From assembly GCA_947494095.1 (NCBI GenBank), contig CANLTI010000032.1, positions 1 to 56,835 of the forward strand: DNA of 56,835 nucleotides. Reading direction: 5' to 3'. The position numbers were made by a program, and so were the translations under genes. Below are positions 8,619-17,686 of the stretch, in pieces. Source of the stretch: an uncultured Pseudomonadales bacterium (lineage in GTDB: Bacteria; Pseudomonadota; Gammaproteobacteria; Pseudomonadales; Cellvibrionaceae). Each line of letters starts with the position of its first letter. Within the stretch, counting starts at the first letter, position 1. The notes under the pieces were generated by a model. That model was not told where the DNA came from. It saw only the letters and a program-made list of their open reading frames with translations, and ran no database searches.

Positions 8619-11225
8619 ATGAATTTCAGCCTGCGAAAAAAACGATTAAATGCACAACGATTCGCCTTAAAGATATGTACTTTATGGTGGATAGGCGGCG
8701 CAATGCTGTTGGCAATGAGTGGATGCAGCCAAGATAGCGCTCCCACCAATGATATTAATCCCCCTGCAGTTGTAGAAGACGATGGCGTCGGTATTGTTTA
8801 TAAGGGCCCCAGCCCCACAACCGCCGATGTTCAGCGCTTTATGGTCAATGTCTGGAGCAATGTGGCTGTGGACAGCCGCTGCGGTGCATGCCACATAGAG
8901 GGTGGGCAAATGCCAGAGTTCGCACGACGAGATGATATTGATCAAGCTTATGTTGCGGCCAGTACCGTTGTCGATTTAGAAACGCCTTCACTCTCGCGCA
9001 TGGTGGCGAAGGTTGCAGGCGGGCACAACTGTTGGTTACCTGAAGCGAGCGTGTGCGCTGATACCTTAATAACATGGATTTCGGCCTGGGCTAATGCCGC
9101 CAATGCAGCAGCAGGAGAGAGCGCCGCAAAAAGTGTTATTGCTTTATTGCCACCGGAGGTTAAACCGGTAAAAGATAGCAAGCCTTTCCCCGAGGCCAGT
9201 GCAGGTTTTGAGTCAACGGTATATACCCCTTTTTTGCGGCTCTACTGCGCTGAGTGCCATGCCGCTGATGGCCCAACCCCTCAACAACCTTATTTTGCTG
9301 GCAGCCAGGTCGATGCGGCTTATGGCGCGGCAAAAAGCAAAATCAACTTAAATGCACCCGAGCGATCACGCATGGTCGCTCGCCTTAAAGAGGAGTCACA
9401 TAATTGCTGGAGTGCCAGTTGTGCCAGTGATGCAGCTGCTTTGCAAAAGGCTATTGAGCAGTTTGCCGATGGTATTGCGGCGGTAAAGGTTAATGGGGAA
9501 TTAGTGGTTAGCAACGCACTGCAATTGGCCGCTGATGGCATTGTTGCCAATACCGGTGGGCGCGTAGAGCCCGACATTATTGCGAAATATGAGTTTAAGA
9601 CCGGCCATGGCCAAGTGGCTTATGATACCTCTGGCCAAGAGCCCGCCCTTAATTTGAACTTAAGCGGCGATGTAGAGTGGCTAGAAGGCGGTGTTTGGGG
9701 CTTGCGCTTTTTGGGTGGGCGAGCACAAGGTGCTACCGCTGTGAGTAAAAAGCTTCATCGTAAAATTACTTTTACACAGGAGTACTCTATCGAAGCATGG
9801 GTGGCGCCTGCCAATGTGACCCAAGAAGGGCCTGCACGGATAGTCAGTTACTCTGGCGGTAATAATAGCCGTAACTTTACGCTGGGGCAGTCGATGTACA
9901 ATTATGACTTTATGAACCGCACCCGCGCCACCGACTTAAATGGCGAGCCACGAGTCTCGACGCCCAATGCCGACGAGGTCTTACAGGCTACTTTGCAGCA
10001 TGTGGTGGTAACCTTTAATAGTTTAGAGGGGCGCCGTATTTATGTGAATGGCGAACTGATTACACAAGAGCAAGTCGCGGAAGGCGTAGAAAATAGCGTG
10101 GGCAGTTGGGATGACACGTTTGCATTGATTTTGGGTGTTGAAACCTCGGGCATGTACCCTTGGTTGGGCTCTATACGGTTTTTGGGCGTACACAGTCGCG
10201 CGCTTACCGCCGAAAGCATTATGGCTAACTATGAATCGGGTGTTGGCGAGAAGTTCTTTTTATTGTTTCGTGTGACCGATAACTTAAGCGCAGGCGCTAT
10301 TAGTGAGGGGGCAGAGGCTTACGTCGTTTTTGAAGTAGAGCCTTACGATAGTTATAGCTATTTATTTGCCAACCCTTTCTTTTATATTTTAGATCCGAAT
10401 AAAACGGCGACCTCGGCAGCGCCTGTACCTTTAAAGGATATTCAATTAGAGGGTATGCGTATTGGTGTTAATGGGCGTGAAGCGCTTATTGGCCAAGCGT
10501 ATGTCAATGTAAAAGCCCTAATCAATGCACAAAGTTATGTGGCGGGTGAAGGGCTGGCATTGTCGTCCTTAGGCGCATTGATCCCTGTAGAGCAAGGTAA
10601 ATCACTGGATGAGTTCTTTTTAACGTTTGATACGCTAGAGGCAAAAACTTTTACTCGCCCTGCCGAGGTGACAGTTCCACAGGCCAAACCAGAAGACCTC
10701 CCCGAGAGCGACCAGCTGGCCACTGTGGGGGTTAAAACCTTTGCTGAAATTAACGCCAGCTTAGCGCAAATGACGGGAGTCAGTGCTATAAATCCAGCCG
10801 TTAAAGAAACCTTCCAAAAAGTAAGGCAGCAGTTACCCGTCGATGAAAATATGGAGGGCTTTTTACCTGCCCATCATATGGGGGTGACACAGCTGGCTGT
10901 GACTTACTGTAATGCGCTAATCAATAGCCCTTCATTACGTGCGCCTAAATTCCCTGATTTTGATTTTAGTGCTCAGCCGAGTGCGGCTTTTAGCGTGACG
11001 GGTCGAGCAGCAATGATCAATCCTTTGTTAAGCGCCTTGGTTGTGACATCAAGCGCAGGTGAGGTGAGTTCAGGCCCATCTGCGCAGTCGATGCGTACCG
11101 AGTTAAATAAGCTCGTTGATATTATGACCCGCTGCGGTACTTCTTGCCCTGCAGACACAACCCTTAATACCGCCACCGCCGTTTGTGCCGCTGCTTTAGG
11201 CAGTGCTGCAATGCTTGTGCAGTAG
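8619..11225 (+). CDS. LamG-domain lipoprotein with two CxxCH motifs
   Basis: 868 residues. Signal peptide with lipobox MSGC (Cys36), then two c-haem motifs: CGACH (about 88-92) and CAECH (about 210-214), each followed by a similar segment (SLSRMVAKVAGGHNCW and RSRMVARLKEESHNCW), so the N-terminal half looks like a duplicated haem unit. A concanavalin-like LamG domain spans about 320-550 (YSIEAWVAP, HVVVTFN, GRRIYVNGELI). The C-terminal 300 residues are unassigned. The frame opens at TTG 8601, but ATG 8619 has GGGAGAG in front and begins the signal peptide. LamG suggests binding of a glycan or surface ligand. Coupled to the upstream gene. Confidence 0.78.
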   Translation: MNFSLRKKRLNAQRFALKICTLWWIGGAMLLAMSGCSQDSAPTNDINPPAVVEDDGVGIVYKGPSPTTADVQRFMVNVWSNVAVDSRCGACHIEGGQMPEFARRDDIDQAYVAASTVVDLETPSLSRMVAKVAGGHNCWLPEASVCADTLITWISAWANAANAAAGESAAKSVIALLPPEVKPVKDSKPFPEASAGFESTVYTPFLRLYCAECHAADGPTPQQPYFAGSQVDAAYGAAKSKINLNAPERSRMVARLKEESHNCWSASCASDAAALQKAIEQFADGIAAVKVNGELVVSNALQLAADGIVANTGGRVEPDIIAKYEFKTGHGQVAYDTSGQEPALNLNLSGDVEWLEGGVWGLRFLGGRAQGATAVSKKLHRKITFTQEYSIEAWVAPANVTQEGPARIVSYSGGNNSRNFTLGQSMYNYDFMNRTRATDLNGEPRVSTPNADEVLQATLQHVVVTFNSLEGRRIYVNGELITQEQVAEGVENSVGSWDDTFALILGVETSGMYPWLGSIRFLGVHSRALTAESIMANYESGVGEKFFLLFRVTDNLSAGAISEGAEAYVVFEVEPYDSYSYLFANPFFYILDPNKTATSAAPVPLKDIQLEGMRIGVNGREALIGQAYVNVKALINAQSYVAGEGLALSSLGALIPVEQGKSLDEFFLTFDTLEAKTFTRPAEVTVPQAKPEDLPESDQLATVGVKTFAEINASLAQMTGVSAINPAVKETFQKVRQQLPVDENMEGFLPAHHMGVTQLAVTYCNALINSPSLRAPKFPDFDFSAQPSAAFSVTGRAAMINPLLSALVVTSSAGEVSSGPSAQSMRTELNKLVDIMTRCGTSCPADTTLNTATAVCAAALGSAAMLVQ

Positions 11226-11235
11226 GAGATAAACT

Positions 11236-12852
11236 ATGAAAAAGCAGCGTTTTAAAACACAGCACTTTCACCCTGATGATGCCCTAGCTCACCCCGATCA
11301 CCATAAGCCCAAAACACGGCGCGATATGATTTCACAAGGGTTTGCAGCGGGTGCGGCCAGTGTTTTGGGTGCGCCTTGGCTAACCCGTGAAGCGATGGCG
11401 GCGTTATCGCCTGATGTGGTTACTGGCAATAATGGCGACAATTGCCAGCTGGAATACGGAGGGGCTAATAAAATTCCTTTTATCTGTTTTGATTTGGCTG
11501 GCGGCGCTAATATTGCTGGTAGTAATGTTTTAGTTGGCGGCCCTGGCGGGCAAAAAGATTTCTTAAGCGCTAGCGGTTATTCAAAGCAGGGCTTGCCCGG
11601 TGATATGGCGCCTTCGGTGGTGAACCCCGATACCGAGACCAATGATTTTATTAACGAAGAGCTTGGCTTAGCGTTTCACTCTGATAGCCAATTTTTAGCC
11701 GGCATACTTGAAAAAACCTCTGTAGCGACACGCTCGTTGATTAACGGCGCAGTGATTGCTGCGCGCAGTGAAAATGATACCGGTAATAACCCCCACAATC
11801 CAATGTACGGTATTTATAAGGCTGGCGCGGCGGGTGCCTTATTACCACTGTGCGGGTCTACCAGCAGCGTCTCTGGCGGCAACTCGATGGCGCCGGCAAG
11901 CATGATTGACCCTGCAGCGCGGCCGACTAAGGTCGATCGCCCTACGGACGTTACAGGGCTTGTTGATACGGGAGGATTAGTCGGACTGCTGTCAAAAGAG
12001 GATACCGTTGCGGTTATGGAGTCAATGTATCGCATTAGTGATGCAAAGCTTGGTGCCGTAGAAACACAGCGCGCCCGTGATGCAGTGATAAAACAGCATG
12101 TACGGTGCAGTTATGCCAAAAGCGCCGATATTGTTTCGCAGTTTGGCGGCTTAGATCTAAGCCCTTTATCTGATCCCGATATTGTCGGTGATACCGGTAT
12201 TTTTAGTACTGAAGAAATGGGCGATAGAGAGTTTAGTAAAACAGCATCGGTTATGAAGTTAGTCTTAGATGGCCCTTCACGCAGTAATGGGCAGCCAGGC
12301 GCCTATGCGGGTGCAGGGACTGTGACGCTCGGTGGCTACGATTACCACACCGGTGACCGTTCAACGGGGGAGGCGCGTGATTTGCGTGCAGGGCGTTGTA
12401 TGGGGGCGGTATTGGAATATGCCGCACGTAAGGGTAAGCCCGTCATGATGTACGTATTTAGTGACGGCTCTGTTTTTTCGAATGGCACCATCGATAGTAG
12501 CGAAGGGGGGCGCGGCAAGGGAGTGTGGACAGGTGACAATCAGCAAACCGCCAGCGCGTTCTTTTTGGTTTTTAACCCCGACGGCCGAGCAACCTTACTT
12601 CAGACCGGAAATAAAACACCCGAGCAGCATCAGCAAATTGGCTATATGCGCACCAGCGGTGATGTTGAAACATCCTCTAGTCCCGCGGCGAATAACGTCA
12701 ATTCGTTAGTAGAAACGGTGGTTTTAAATTACCTTGCTTTGCATGGTGAGCAAAATCGGCTGGCTGATATCTTTCCTAAGCATGGTTTAGGGGGGGCAGA
12801 GCGCATTGATCAACTGACCGCATTCGAACCGGTTATACAGGGGACGCTATAA
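11236..12852 (+). CDS. Tat-exported DUF1501-like protein
   Basis: 538 residues. A twin-arginine motif, TRRDMISQGF (R28-R29), followed by an alanine-rich hydrophobic stretch, indicates export of a folded protein by Tat. The mature part has the sulfatase/alkaline-phosphatase-like features of the DUF1501 group (ICFDLAGGANIAGSN near the N-terminus, GGYDYHTGDRSTGEARDL around 365-382, VMMYVFSDGSVFSNG around 400), the latter likely metal ligands. Family assignment is by pattern and moderate. GGAGA lies 8 bp before the ATG; the gene starts 10 bp after the LamG gene, so the three form one operon. DUF1501 proteins typically pair with CxxCH proteins, as here. Confidence 0.7.
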   Translation: MKKQRFKTQHFHPDDALAHPDHHKPKTRRDMISQGFAAGAASVLGAPWLTREAMAALSPDVVTGNNGDNCQLEYGGANKIPFICFDLAGGANIAGSNVLVGGPGGQKDFLSASGYSKQGLPGDMAPSVVNPDTETNDFINEELGLAFHSDSQFLAGILEKTSVATRSLINGAVIAARSENDTGNNPHNPMYGIYKAGAAGALLPLCGSTSSVSGGNSMAPASMIDPAARPTKVDRPTDVTGLVDTGGLVGLLSKEDTVAVMESMYRISDAKLGAVETQRARDAVIKQHVRCSYAKSADIVSQFGGLDLSPLSDPDIVGDTGIFSTEEMGDREFSKTASVMKLVLDGPSRSNGQPGAYAGAGTVTLGGYDYHTGDRSTGEARDLRAGRCMGAVLEYAARKGKPVMMYVFSDGSVFSNGTIDSSEGGRGKGVWTGDNQQTASAFFLVFNPDGRATLLQTGNKTPEQHQQIGYMRTSGDVETSSSPAANNVNSLVETVVLNYLALHGEQNRLADIFPKHGLGGAERIDQLTAFEPVIQGTL

Positions 12853-13029
12853 ATTTTTTAATGTATTCGTTAGGCGAATTTAGGAGCAAAAACGAGAAGA
12901 AAAGCAGTCTTCTTCTTACATACCATGCTAACTAATGCGTTATTCGTCGGAAACCCATGCAAAAGTAGGGCTTTTTGTCATAAATTGCCGCTCATGTTAC
13001 TTAATGGAGTGGCGCATAAATCAACAATT

Positions 13030-13044
13030 GGTTAAAATTTAACC
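13030..13044 (+). promoter_or_regulatory. Palindrome GGTTAAA-A-TTTAACC, candidate MarR operator
   Basis: Seven-base arms pair perfectly around one central base, 33 bp before the MarR-family start. A second, imperfect inverted pair (TCAACAATTG at 13021 and CAATTGTGTTGA at about 13053) encloses it. MarR-family dimers bind such palindromes and often repress their own gene; autoregulation is inferred. Confidence 0.5.
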
Positions 13045-13077
13045 TCTTCTACAATTGTGTTGATATGTGAATTTATT

Positions 13078-13500
13078 ATGAAAGTTGATTTTGAAAGTTT
13101 ACCAATTCTTTTGCAAAAAGCGCGTGAGTCAGTAGTCTTGACTGCACGTAAAACACTCGCGGGTTTTGATCTCACTGAGCAGCAGTGGCGCGTTATTCGC
13201 ACCACCTACCTCAACGGTGAATTAAACGCACAAACACTGGCCTCGCAAAGTGCCATTTTGGGCCCAAGCTTGTCGCGTATACTCAACCGTTTGGAGCAGG
13301 AGGGCTTTTTGTTGCGTAAAGTCTCGCCGGGCGATCAGCGAGAGTTAATTATTTCGTTAAGTGCTAAAGGTAAGCGTTTGCACCAAAAGGTGCAGCCTAA
13401 GGTACAAGCCAACTATGATGAACTGAGTGCGAAATTAAGCACAAAGAAAATCAGTGACCTTGTTGGGCTACTTGATGATGTGATTGCTCTAGAGCAGTAA
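13078..13500 (+). CDS. MarR-family regulator, HpaR-like
   Basis: 140 residues from the ATG at 13078. A winged helix-turn-helix of the MarR type is visible: LTEQQWRVIRTTYLNGELNAQTLA, recognition helix around GPSLSRILNRLEQEGFL, and wing VSPGDQRELIISLSAKG. The sequence is closest in style to HpaR, the repressor of homoprotocatechuate catabolism, but no aromatic catabolism gene is nearby, so its target is open. The neighbouring upstream operon is one possibility. The frame extends upstream to a GTG at 13057, but that region overlaps the putative operator flank and 13078 gives the normal N-terminus. No strong Shine-Dalgarno sequence is seen. Confidence 0.85.
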   Translation: MKVDFESLPILLQKARESVVLTARKTLAGFDLTEQQWRVIRTTYLNGELNAQTLASQSAILGPSLSRILNRLEQEGFLLRKVSPGDQRELIISLSAKGKRLHQKVQPKVQANYDELSAKLSTKKISDLVGLLDDVIALEQ

Positions 13501-13853
13501 CAATTCGGCCAGCCAAGGTCTACGCATAGCCGATGTTGTATCGATGTTGCACCGATGCTGTAAAGCCAATGTTGTAACCAATGCTGTGACAGCTTAGAGG
13601 AGACGCTAAAAAGTGTTGACTCTACTGAGCATGGTACACAGCGCTGCGCCAAAAAAAGCCAAGCCCTTAAAAAGTGCTTGGCTTTTTTTGTGCCTTAAAA
13701 AGCTATTAAACCTCTTTTTTTGTGATTTACATCACGTTAATTTGTTTTTTTTGGCTGGCTTAAAAAGCCTGAGCTATATCCATTGTGCATACGTGGCCTG
13801 GGCATTATTTTTTTGGATGGCTGCTGCGTTAATTCAACGGGTAGGAGCAGGCC
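13501..13853. other. Non-coding gap between the MarR gene and the orphan gene
   Basis: Holds three near-repeats of the type GCCGATGTTGTA / ACCGATGCTGTA / GCCAATGTTGTA (about 13527-13590) and the terminator at 13656-13689. A hydrophobic 86-codon frame (13613-13873) runs through the terminator hairpin and was rejected. Confidence 0.5.
13656..13689 (+). terminator. Rho-independent terminator after the MarR gene
   Basis: Nine-base perfect stem AAGCCAAGC / GCTTGGCTT with an 11-base loop and seven T after the stem. A run of A before it means it could also work leftward. Confidence 0.85.
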
Positions 13854-14468
13854 ATGGCGTTTTCCAGTGTTAATCTTTCTCATGCGTTCGATTTGGAGTC
13901 GGTCGTCGCAGGCGATGATGCTTGTAATGGTGATTTGGTCTGGGATTTAGATCAATTTAAGCAGCAAAAGCTAGCGCAAGAGTTTGCGTTGCAGTTTGAA
14001 AACCGTATCTGTATTTATTCAGCTTCAGTGGCTAAAATTTATACAAATTACAATGTGTTTTTCCCAAAAGAAGAAAATAGACAGTTAGTGATTTTACCTA
14101 ACCCTTTTGCTTTTCATGATATTTTTCAGGATGTCCCCGAGGCTGCGGTGAGACCGACAGGTTTAATGATCATTCCTGATTATTACAGTGCGCAAAAGCA
14201 AAAAATGATGTTGCGCATTCCTTTGCGCCAAGGCAGTGAGCCTTATCGCTTGATCCCTTTAAATAAGGGTTTAAAGTTTATTAATAGCCGCAGGCCCCCT
14301 GACCAGCCCTTGTTACCTTTATTGGTGAAGGGTGATTTTCGAGAACTGGATGAGGGGACGCCAAGTTTGCACCTGCACTCGATTAATTTAAACAAGGTGG
14401 GCGCGCTATCACCGATGGAAATCGGCGGTATTCGGTCTGTAATATTGGCTAAGATGGATAGTTTATAA
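13854..14468 (+). CDS. Hypothetical protein, 204 residues
   Basis: I do not recognise this protein. It has no signal peptide, membrane helix or known motif. The first 60 residues are acidic; the middle is beta-rich (LMIIPDYY, MMLRIPLRQG, YRLIPLNKGLKFI); the end carries LHLHSINLNKVGAL and ALSPMEIGGIRSVIL. It is probably cytoplasmic. The start is supported by GGTAGGAG 7-8 bp before the ATG. Coding composition is like the neighbours, and it stands alone between two terminators, so it is a monocistronic gene. A beta-barrel signalling fold such as PilZ is conceivable from the strand pattern but unsupported. Confidence 0.65.
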   Translation: MAFSSVNLSHAFDLESVVAGDDACNGDLVWDLDQFKQQKLAQEFALQFENRICIYSASVAKIYTNYNVFFPKEENRQLVILPNPFAFHDIFQDVPEAAVRPTGLMIIPDYYSAQKQKMMLRIPLRQGSEPYRLIPLNKGLKFINSRRPPDQPLLPLLVKGDFRELDEGTPSLHLHSINLNKVGALSPMEIGGIRSVILAKMDSL

Positions 14469-14684
14469 AAAGGCGGCCACAGGCATCGTTAAGCGCGAGC
14501 CTCGTAGTAAAAGTAAAGTTAGACCAGAGCATAGACCAGAGCAGTAGGGCGCCCAGTAAGCACTTTCAGGCCTAGTGGCGGTACTTCTGAATAGTTGTAG
14601 CATATGTACCTTACGGGTGCTTTTGCCTGTTATTGCCTATTGATTCTTTGCTAGCTTTTCAAAAAACATAACAACAGCGCACAA

Positions 14685-14721
14685 AAAAGGGCCCGCAACC
14701 TTGCTGGCGGCGGGCCCTTTT
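14685..14721. terminator. Bidirectional terminator between the orphan gene and fabB
   Basis: Stem GGGCCCGC / GCGGGCCC with four A before and four T after, so it can stop fabB transcripts from the right and the orphan transcript from the left. Confidence 0.85.
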
Positions 14722-14739
14722 GGTGTGTACCGCAAAGGC

Positions 14740-15954
14740 TTACCCGTTAAAACGGTTAAACAATAATGTTGCGTTTGTACCGCCAAAACCAAAGCTGTTG
14801 GACATAACACTATTGATTTGTGCTTCGCGCATGGTGCTTACGATGTCCATGCCAGCCGCTTTTTCATCGAGCGTATCGATGTTAGCTGATGCGCTAATAA
14901 AGCCGTGCTGCATCATTAGCAAGCTGTAAATCGCCTCTTGTACGCCGGTGGCGCCCAATGAGTGGCCAGTCAAAGACTTGGTTGAAGCAATTGGCGGGGT
15001 GGATTGGCCAAAAACTTCGCGTACAGCACCTAGCTCGGCCATGTCACCTACGGGTGTACTGGTACCGTGCGAGTTAATGTAGTCGATGGGTAAATCACTA
15101 CTTTGCATCGCCATGCGCATACAGCGCGCTGCGCCTTCGCCGCTAGGCGCTACCATGTCGTAGCCATCACTGGTGGCGCCATAGCCAACAAGTTCAGCAA
15201 GAATGTTGGCGCCACGTGCGAGGGCGTGATCTAACGACTCAACAACCAAGCAGCCGCCACCGCCAGCAATCACAAAGCCATCGCGATCGGCGTCGTAGGG
15301 GCGTGAAGCTTTATCGGGTGTATCATTGTATTTGGTTGAGAGCGCGCCCATAGCATCAAAGAGACCGGTGAGAGTCCAGTGCTCTTCTTCGCCGCCGCCG
15401 GCAAATACGATATCTTGCTTGCCTAGCTGGATGAGCTCCATGGCATTGCCAATGCAATGCGCACTAGTGGCGCAAGCAGAAGAGATCGAGTAATTAACGC
15501 CTTTGATTTTAAAGGGGGTCGCTAAGCATGCGCTAGTGGTGCTGCCCATCGTTTGGGTAACACGATAAGGACCTGCGCGTTTAACGCCTTTGGTGCGAAT
15601 AATATCGGCAGATTCAACGACGCTGCGAGTCGATGCGCCACCAGAGCCAACAATGATACCCGTGCGCTCATTAGACACTTCATTAGCCTCGAGCCCAGCG
15701 TGAGTAATGGCTTGTTGCATCGCCACATAGTTAAAGCCAGCGGCATCGCCCATAAAGCGCATTTGTTTACGGTCTATATGCTCTGACAGGTCAATATCAA
15801 CAGAGCCAGAAATTTGACTTCTAAATTTTTGCTCCGCATAGCTTTCGTTAAAGCGAATACCCGACTTGCCTTCTTTAAGCGAGCTAAGGACGGTGCTTAG
15901 GTCATTACCTATGCAAGATACAATGCCCATGCCTGTGATCACAACGCGTTTCAT
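14740..15954 (-). CDS. fabB: 3-oxoacyl-ACP synthase I (FabB)
   Basis: 404 residues, the normal length of FabB. It condenses malonyl-ACP with acyl-ACP and is needed to elongate cis-unsaturated chains. The Cys-His-His site is complete: Cys161 in [14 protein letters not shown], a first His in [11 protein letters not shown], a second His in [13 protein letters not shown]. The C-terminus [14 protein letters not shown] is typical. ATG at 15954 follows GAGAGGGT. It lies 81 bp downstream of fabA on the same strand, the classic fabA-fabB pair of gammaproteobacteria that make unsaturated fatty acids anaerobically. Distinct from fabF at 25655. Confidence 0.97.
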   Translation of the reverse strand: MKRVVITGMGIVSCIGNDLSTVLSSLKEGKSGIRFNESYAEQKFRSQISGSVDIDLSEHIDRKQMRFMGDAAGFNYVAMQQAITHAGLEANEVSNERTGIIVGSGGASTRSVVESADIIRTKGVKRAGPYRVTQTMGSTTSACLATPFKIKGVNYSISSACATSAHCIGNAMELIQLGKQDIVFAGGGEEEHWTLTGLFDAMGALSTKYNDTPDKASRPYDADRDGFVIAGGGGCLVVESLDHALARGANILAELVGYGATSDGYDMVAPSGEGAARCMRMAMQSSDLPIDYINSHGTSTPVGDMAELGAVREVFGQSTPPIASTKSLTGHSLGATGVQEAIYSLLMMQHGFISASANIDTLDEKAAGMDIVSTMREAQINSVMSNSFGFGGTNATLLFNRFNG

Positions 15955-16035
15955 GGCGACCCTCTCTATAGTGAGTTATTGTGACGCCACCGAGTGTCGA
16001 TGGCGCATAATGAATGCCGAACTAGACGGTTAAAA

Positions 16036-16560
16036 TTAAAACGAATCGGTATTGGTAAATAGGCCAACACGTAAATCTTTGGCGGTATAAATTTCACGGC
16101 CGTCGACTTCTACGGTGCCGTCAGCAATACCCATAACAAGTTTACGCTCGATAACACGCTTTAGTGTAATACGGTAAGTGACTTTTTTGGCGGTCGGCAA
16201 AACTTGACCGGTAAACTTTACTTCGCCAGAGCCCAGTGCGCGGCCTTTTCCTTTATTACCTTTCCAAGCTAAAAAGAAGCCAACGAGCTGCCACATAGCG
16301 TCAAGCCCTAAGCAGCCAGGCATTACGGGGTCGCCAGGAAAGTGGCAGCCAAAAAACCAGAGGTCTGGGTTGATATCAAGCTCGGCTACAATTTCGCCTT
16401 TGCCATGTTCGCCAGCCGTTGCGCTAATTAATTTAATGCGATCGAGCATTAACATATTAGGCACAGGAAGTTGTGCGTTGCCTGGGCCAAAAAGTTCGCC
16501 GTGACCACAGGCGAGTAATTCATCGCGCTCGTAAGAGGACTTTGGTTCAAAGGTGTGCAT
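16036..16560 (-). CDS. fabA: 3-hydroxydecanoyl-ACP dehydratase/isomerase (FabA)
   Basis: 174 residues, close to the E. coli length. It dehydrates 3-hydroxydecanoyl-ACP and isomerises trans-2- to cis-3-decenoyl-ACP, the branch point to unsaturated fatty acids. The catalytic His lies in [15 protein letters not shown], and the Asp in [12 protein letters not shown]; both are present. It shares strand with fabB and likely one transcript. The 287-bp gap to divergent galU must contain its promoter; I see no clear FabR or FadR box there. Confidence 0.97.
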   Translation of the reverse strand: MHTFEPKSSYERDELLACGHGELFGPGNAQLPVPNMLMLDRIKLISATAGEHGKGEIVAELDINPDLWFFGCHFPGDPVMPGCLGLDAMWQLVGFFLAWKGNKGKGRALGSGEVKFTGQVLPTAKKVTYRITLKRVIERKLVMGIADGTVEVDGREIYTAKDLRVGLFTNTDSF

Positions 16561-16847
16561 AGATAGCTCGTTGATGTTTAACGCTGGGGCCTTTAGTGCT
16601 CCAAGCTGGGTTTAATGCTCCAGTAAGGTGCAAAGGCTGATTATTGAAAAATAATTGGTTTAGAATGAAAGCTTAATTCAAAACTAAAGGAGTGCCATTC
16701 TAACGTCAAAGCTGGTGTTGTCCAGCTTCGTGCTTTTTTTCTGGCTTGTCTTCTCACTCGGCCGCCTATTTGCATGCAATCGAAATATGCCTTGTGGTAT
16801 ATTCGGCGTCCAGCCAAGTCATTGATCTTCAAATCTAAGGATAAATC

Positions 16848-17678
16848 ATGATTAAAAAATGCTTATTTCCCGTTGCCGGCTACGGTACTCGCTTTTTACC
16901 TGCCACCAAGTCAATGCCAAAAGAAATGTTGCCTGTGGTCAATAAGCCACTCGTACAATACGGTGTAGAGGAAGCGCTAGAAGCGGGTTTGACTGATATC
17001 GGTTTTGTCACTGGTCGCGGTAAGCGCGCCATAGCCGATCATTTTGATGTGAGCTATGAGTTGGAGCACCAAATTGCAGGCTCTGCCAAAGAAGAGTATT
17101 TAAGCTCTATCCGTGGCGTGATGGCTAAAGGCGCGTTCTCGTTCACTCGTCAGCGCGAAATGCGGGGCTTGGGCGATGCAATCTTAAACGGTAAGCGTTT
17201 GATTGGTGATGAGCCTTTTGGCGTCGTATTATCCGATGATTTGTGTGTTGCGAATGAAGGTGGTGACGGTGTATTGACGCAAATGGTGGCGCTGTATAAG
17301 CAGTTCCGCTGCAGTATTGTTGCTATTCAAGAAGTGCCCGAAGACCAAATTCATAAGTTTGGTGTTATTGCCGGTGAAGCCATCAAAGATGGTATTTACC
17401 AAGTGACGGATATGGTTGAAAAACCCACCAAAGAAGAAGCGCCAACCAATTTAGCGATTATCGGCCGCTATATTCTTACACCCGATATCTTCGAAATCCT
17501 CGAAAAAACGCCACCGGGTAAAAACGGCGAGGTACAATTGACCGATGCACTGCTTACCCAAGCGCAGCAAGGTTGCGTGATGGGGTATAAATTTAAAGGC
17601 AACCGTTTTGATTGCGGTAGCGTTGAAGGTTTTGTGGACGCCACTAATTTTGTTTACGAAAACATTTACAAAGGTTAA
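16848..17678 (+). CDS. galU: UTP-glucose-1-phosphate uridylyltransferase (GalU)
   Basis: 276 residues. It makes UDP-glucose from UTP and glucose-1-phosphate for envelope glycans. The nucleotidyltransferase signature is at the N-terminus: [20 protein letters not shown], with VVLSDDLC carrying the metal-binding Asp, and [26 protein letters not shown] lies 7 bp before the ATG. It is followed at 8 bp by a phosphomannomutase, so the two form a sugar-phosphate operon. galE at 29337 would convert the UDP-glucose to UDP-galactose but is elsewhere. Confidence 0.96.
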   Translation: MIKKCLFPVAGYGTRFLPATKSMPKEMLPVVNKPLVQYGVEEALEAGLTDIGFVTGRGKRAIADHFDVSYELEHQIAGSAKEEYLSSIRGVMAKGAFSFTRQREMRGLGDAILNGKRLIGDEPFGVVLSDDLCVANEGGDGVLTQMVALYKQFRCSIVAIQEVPEDQIHKFGVIAGEAIKDGIYQVTDMVEKPTKEEAPTNLAIIGRYILTPDIFEILEKTPPGKNGEVQLTDALLTQAQQGCVMGYKFKGNRFDCGSVEGFVDATNFVYENIYKG

Positions 17679-17686
17679 GTGAATTG

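Noticed and set aside
13613..13873. 86-codon hydrophobic frame on the plus strand
   Set aside because: It runs through the terminator at 13656-13689, has no Shine-Dalgarno sequence and overlaps the better supported gene at 13854.
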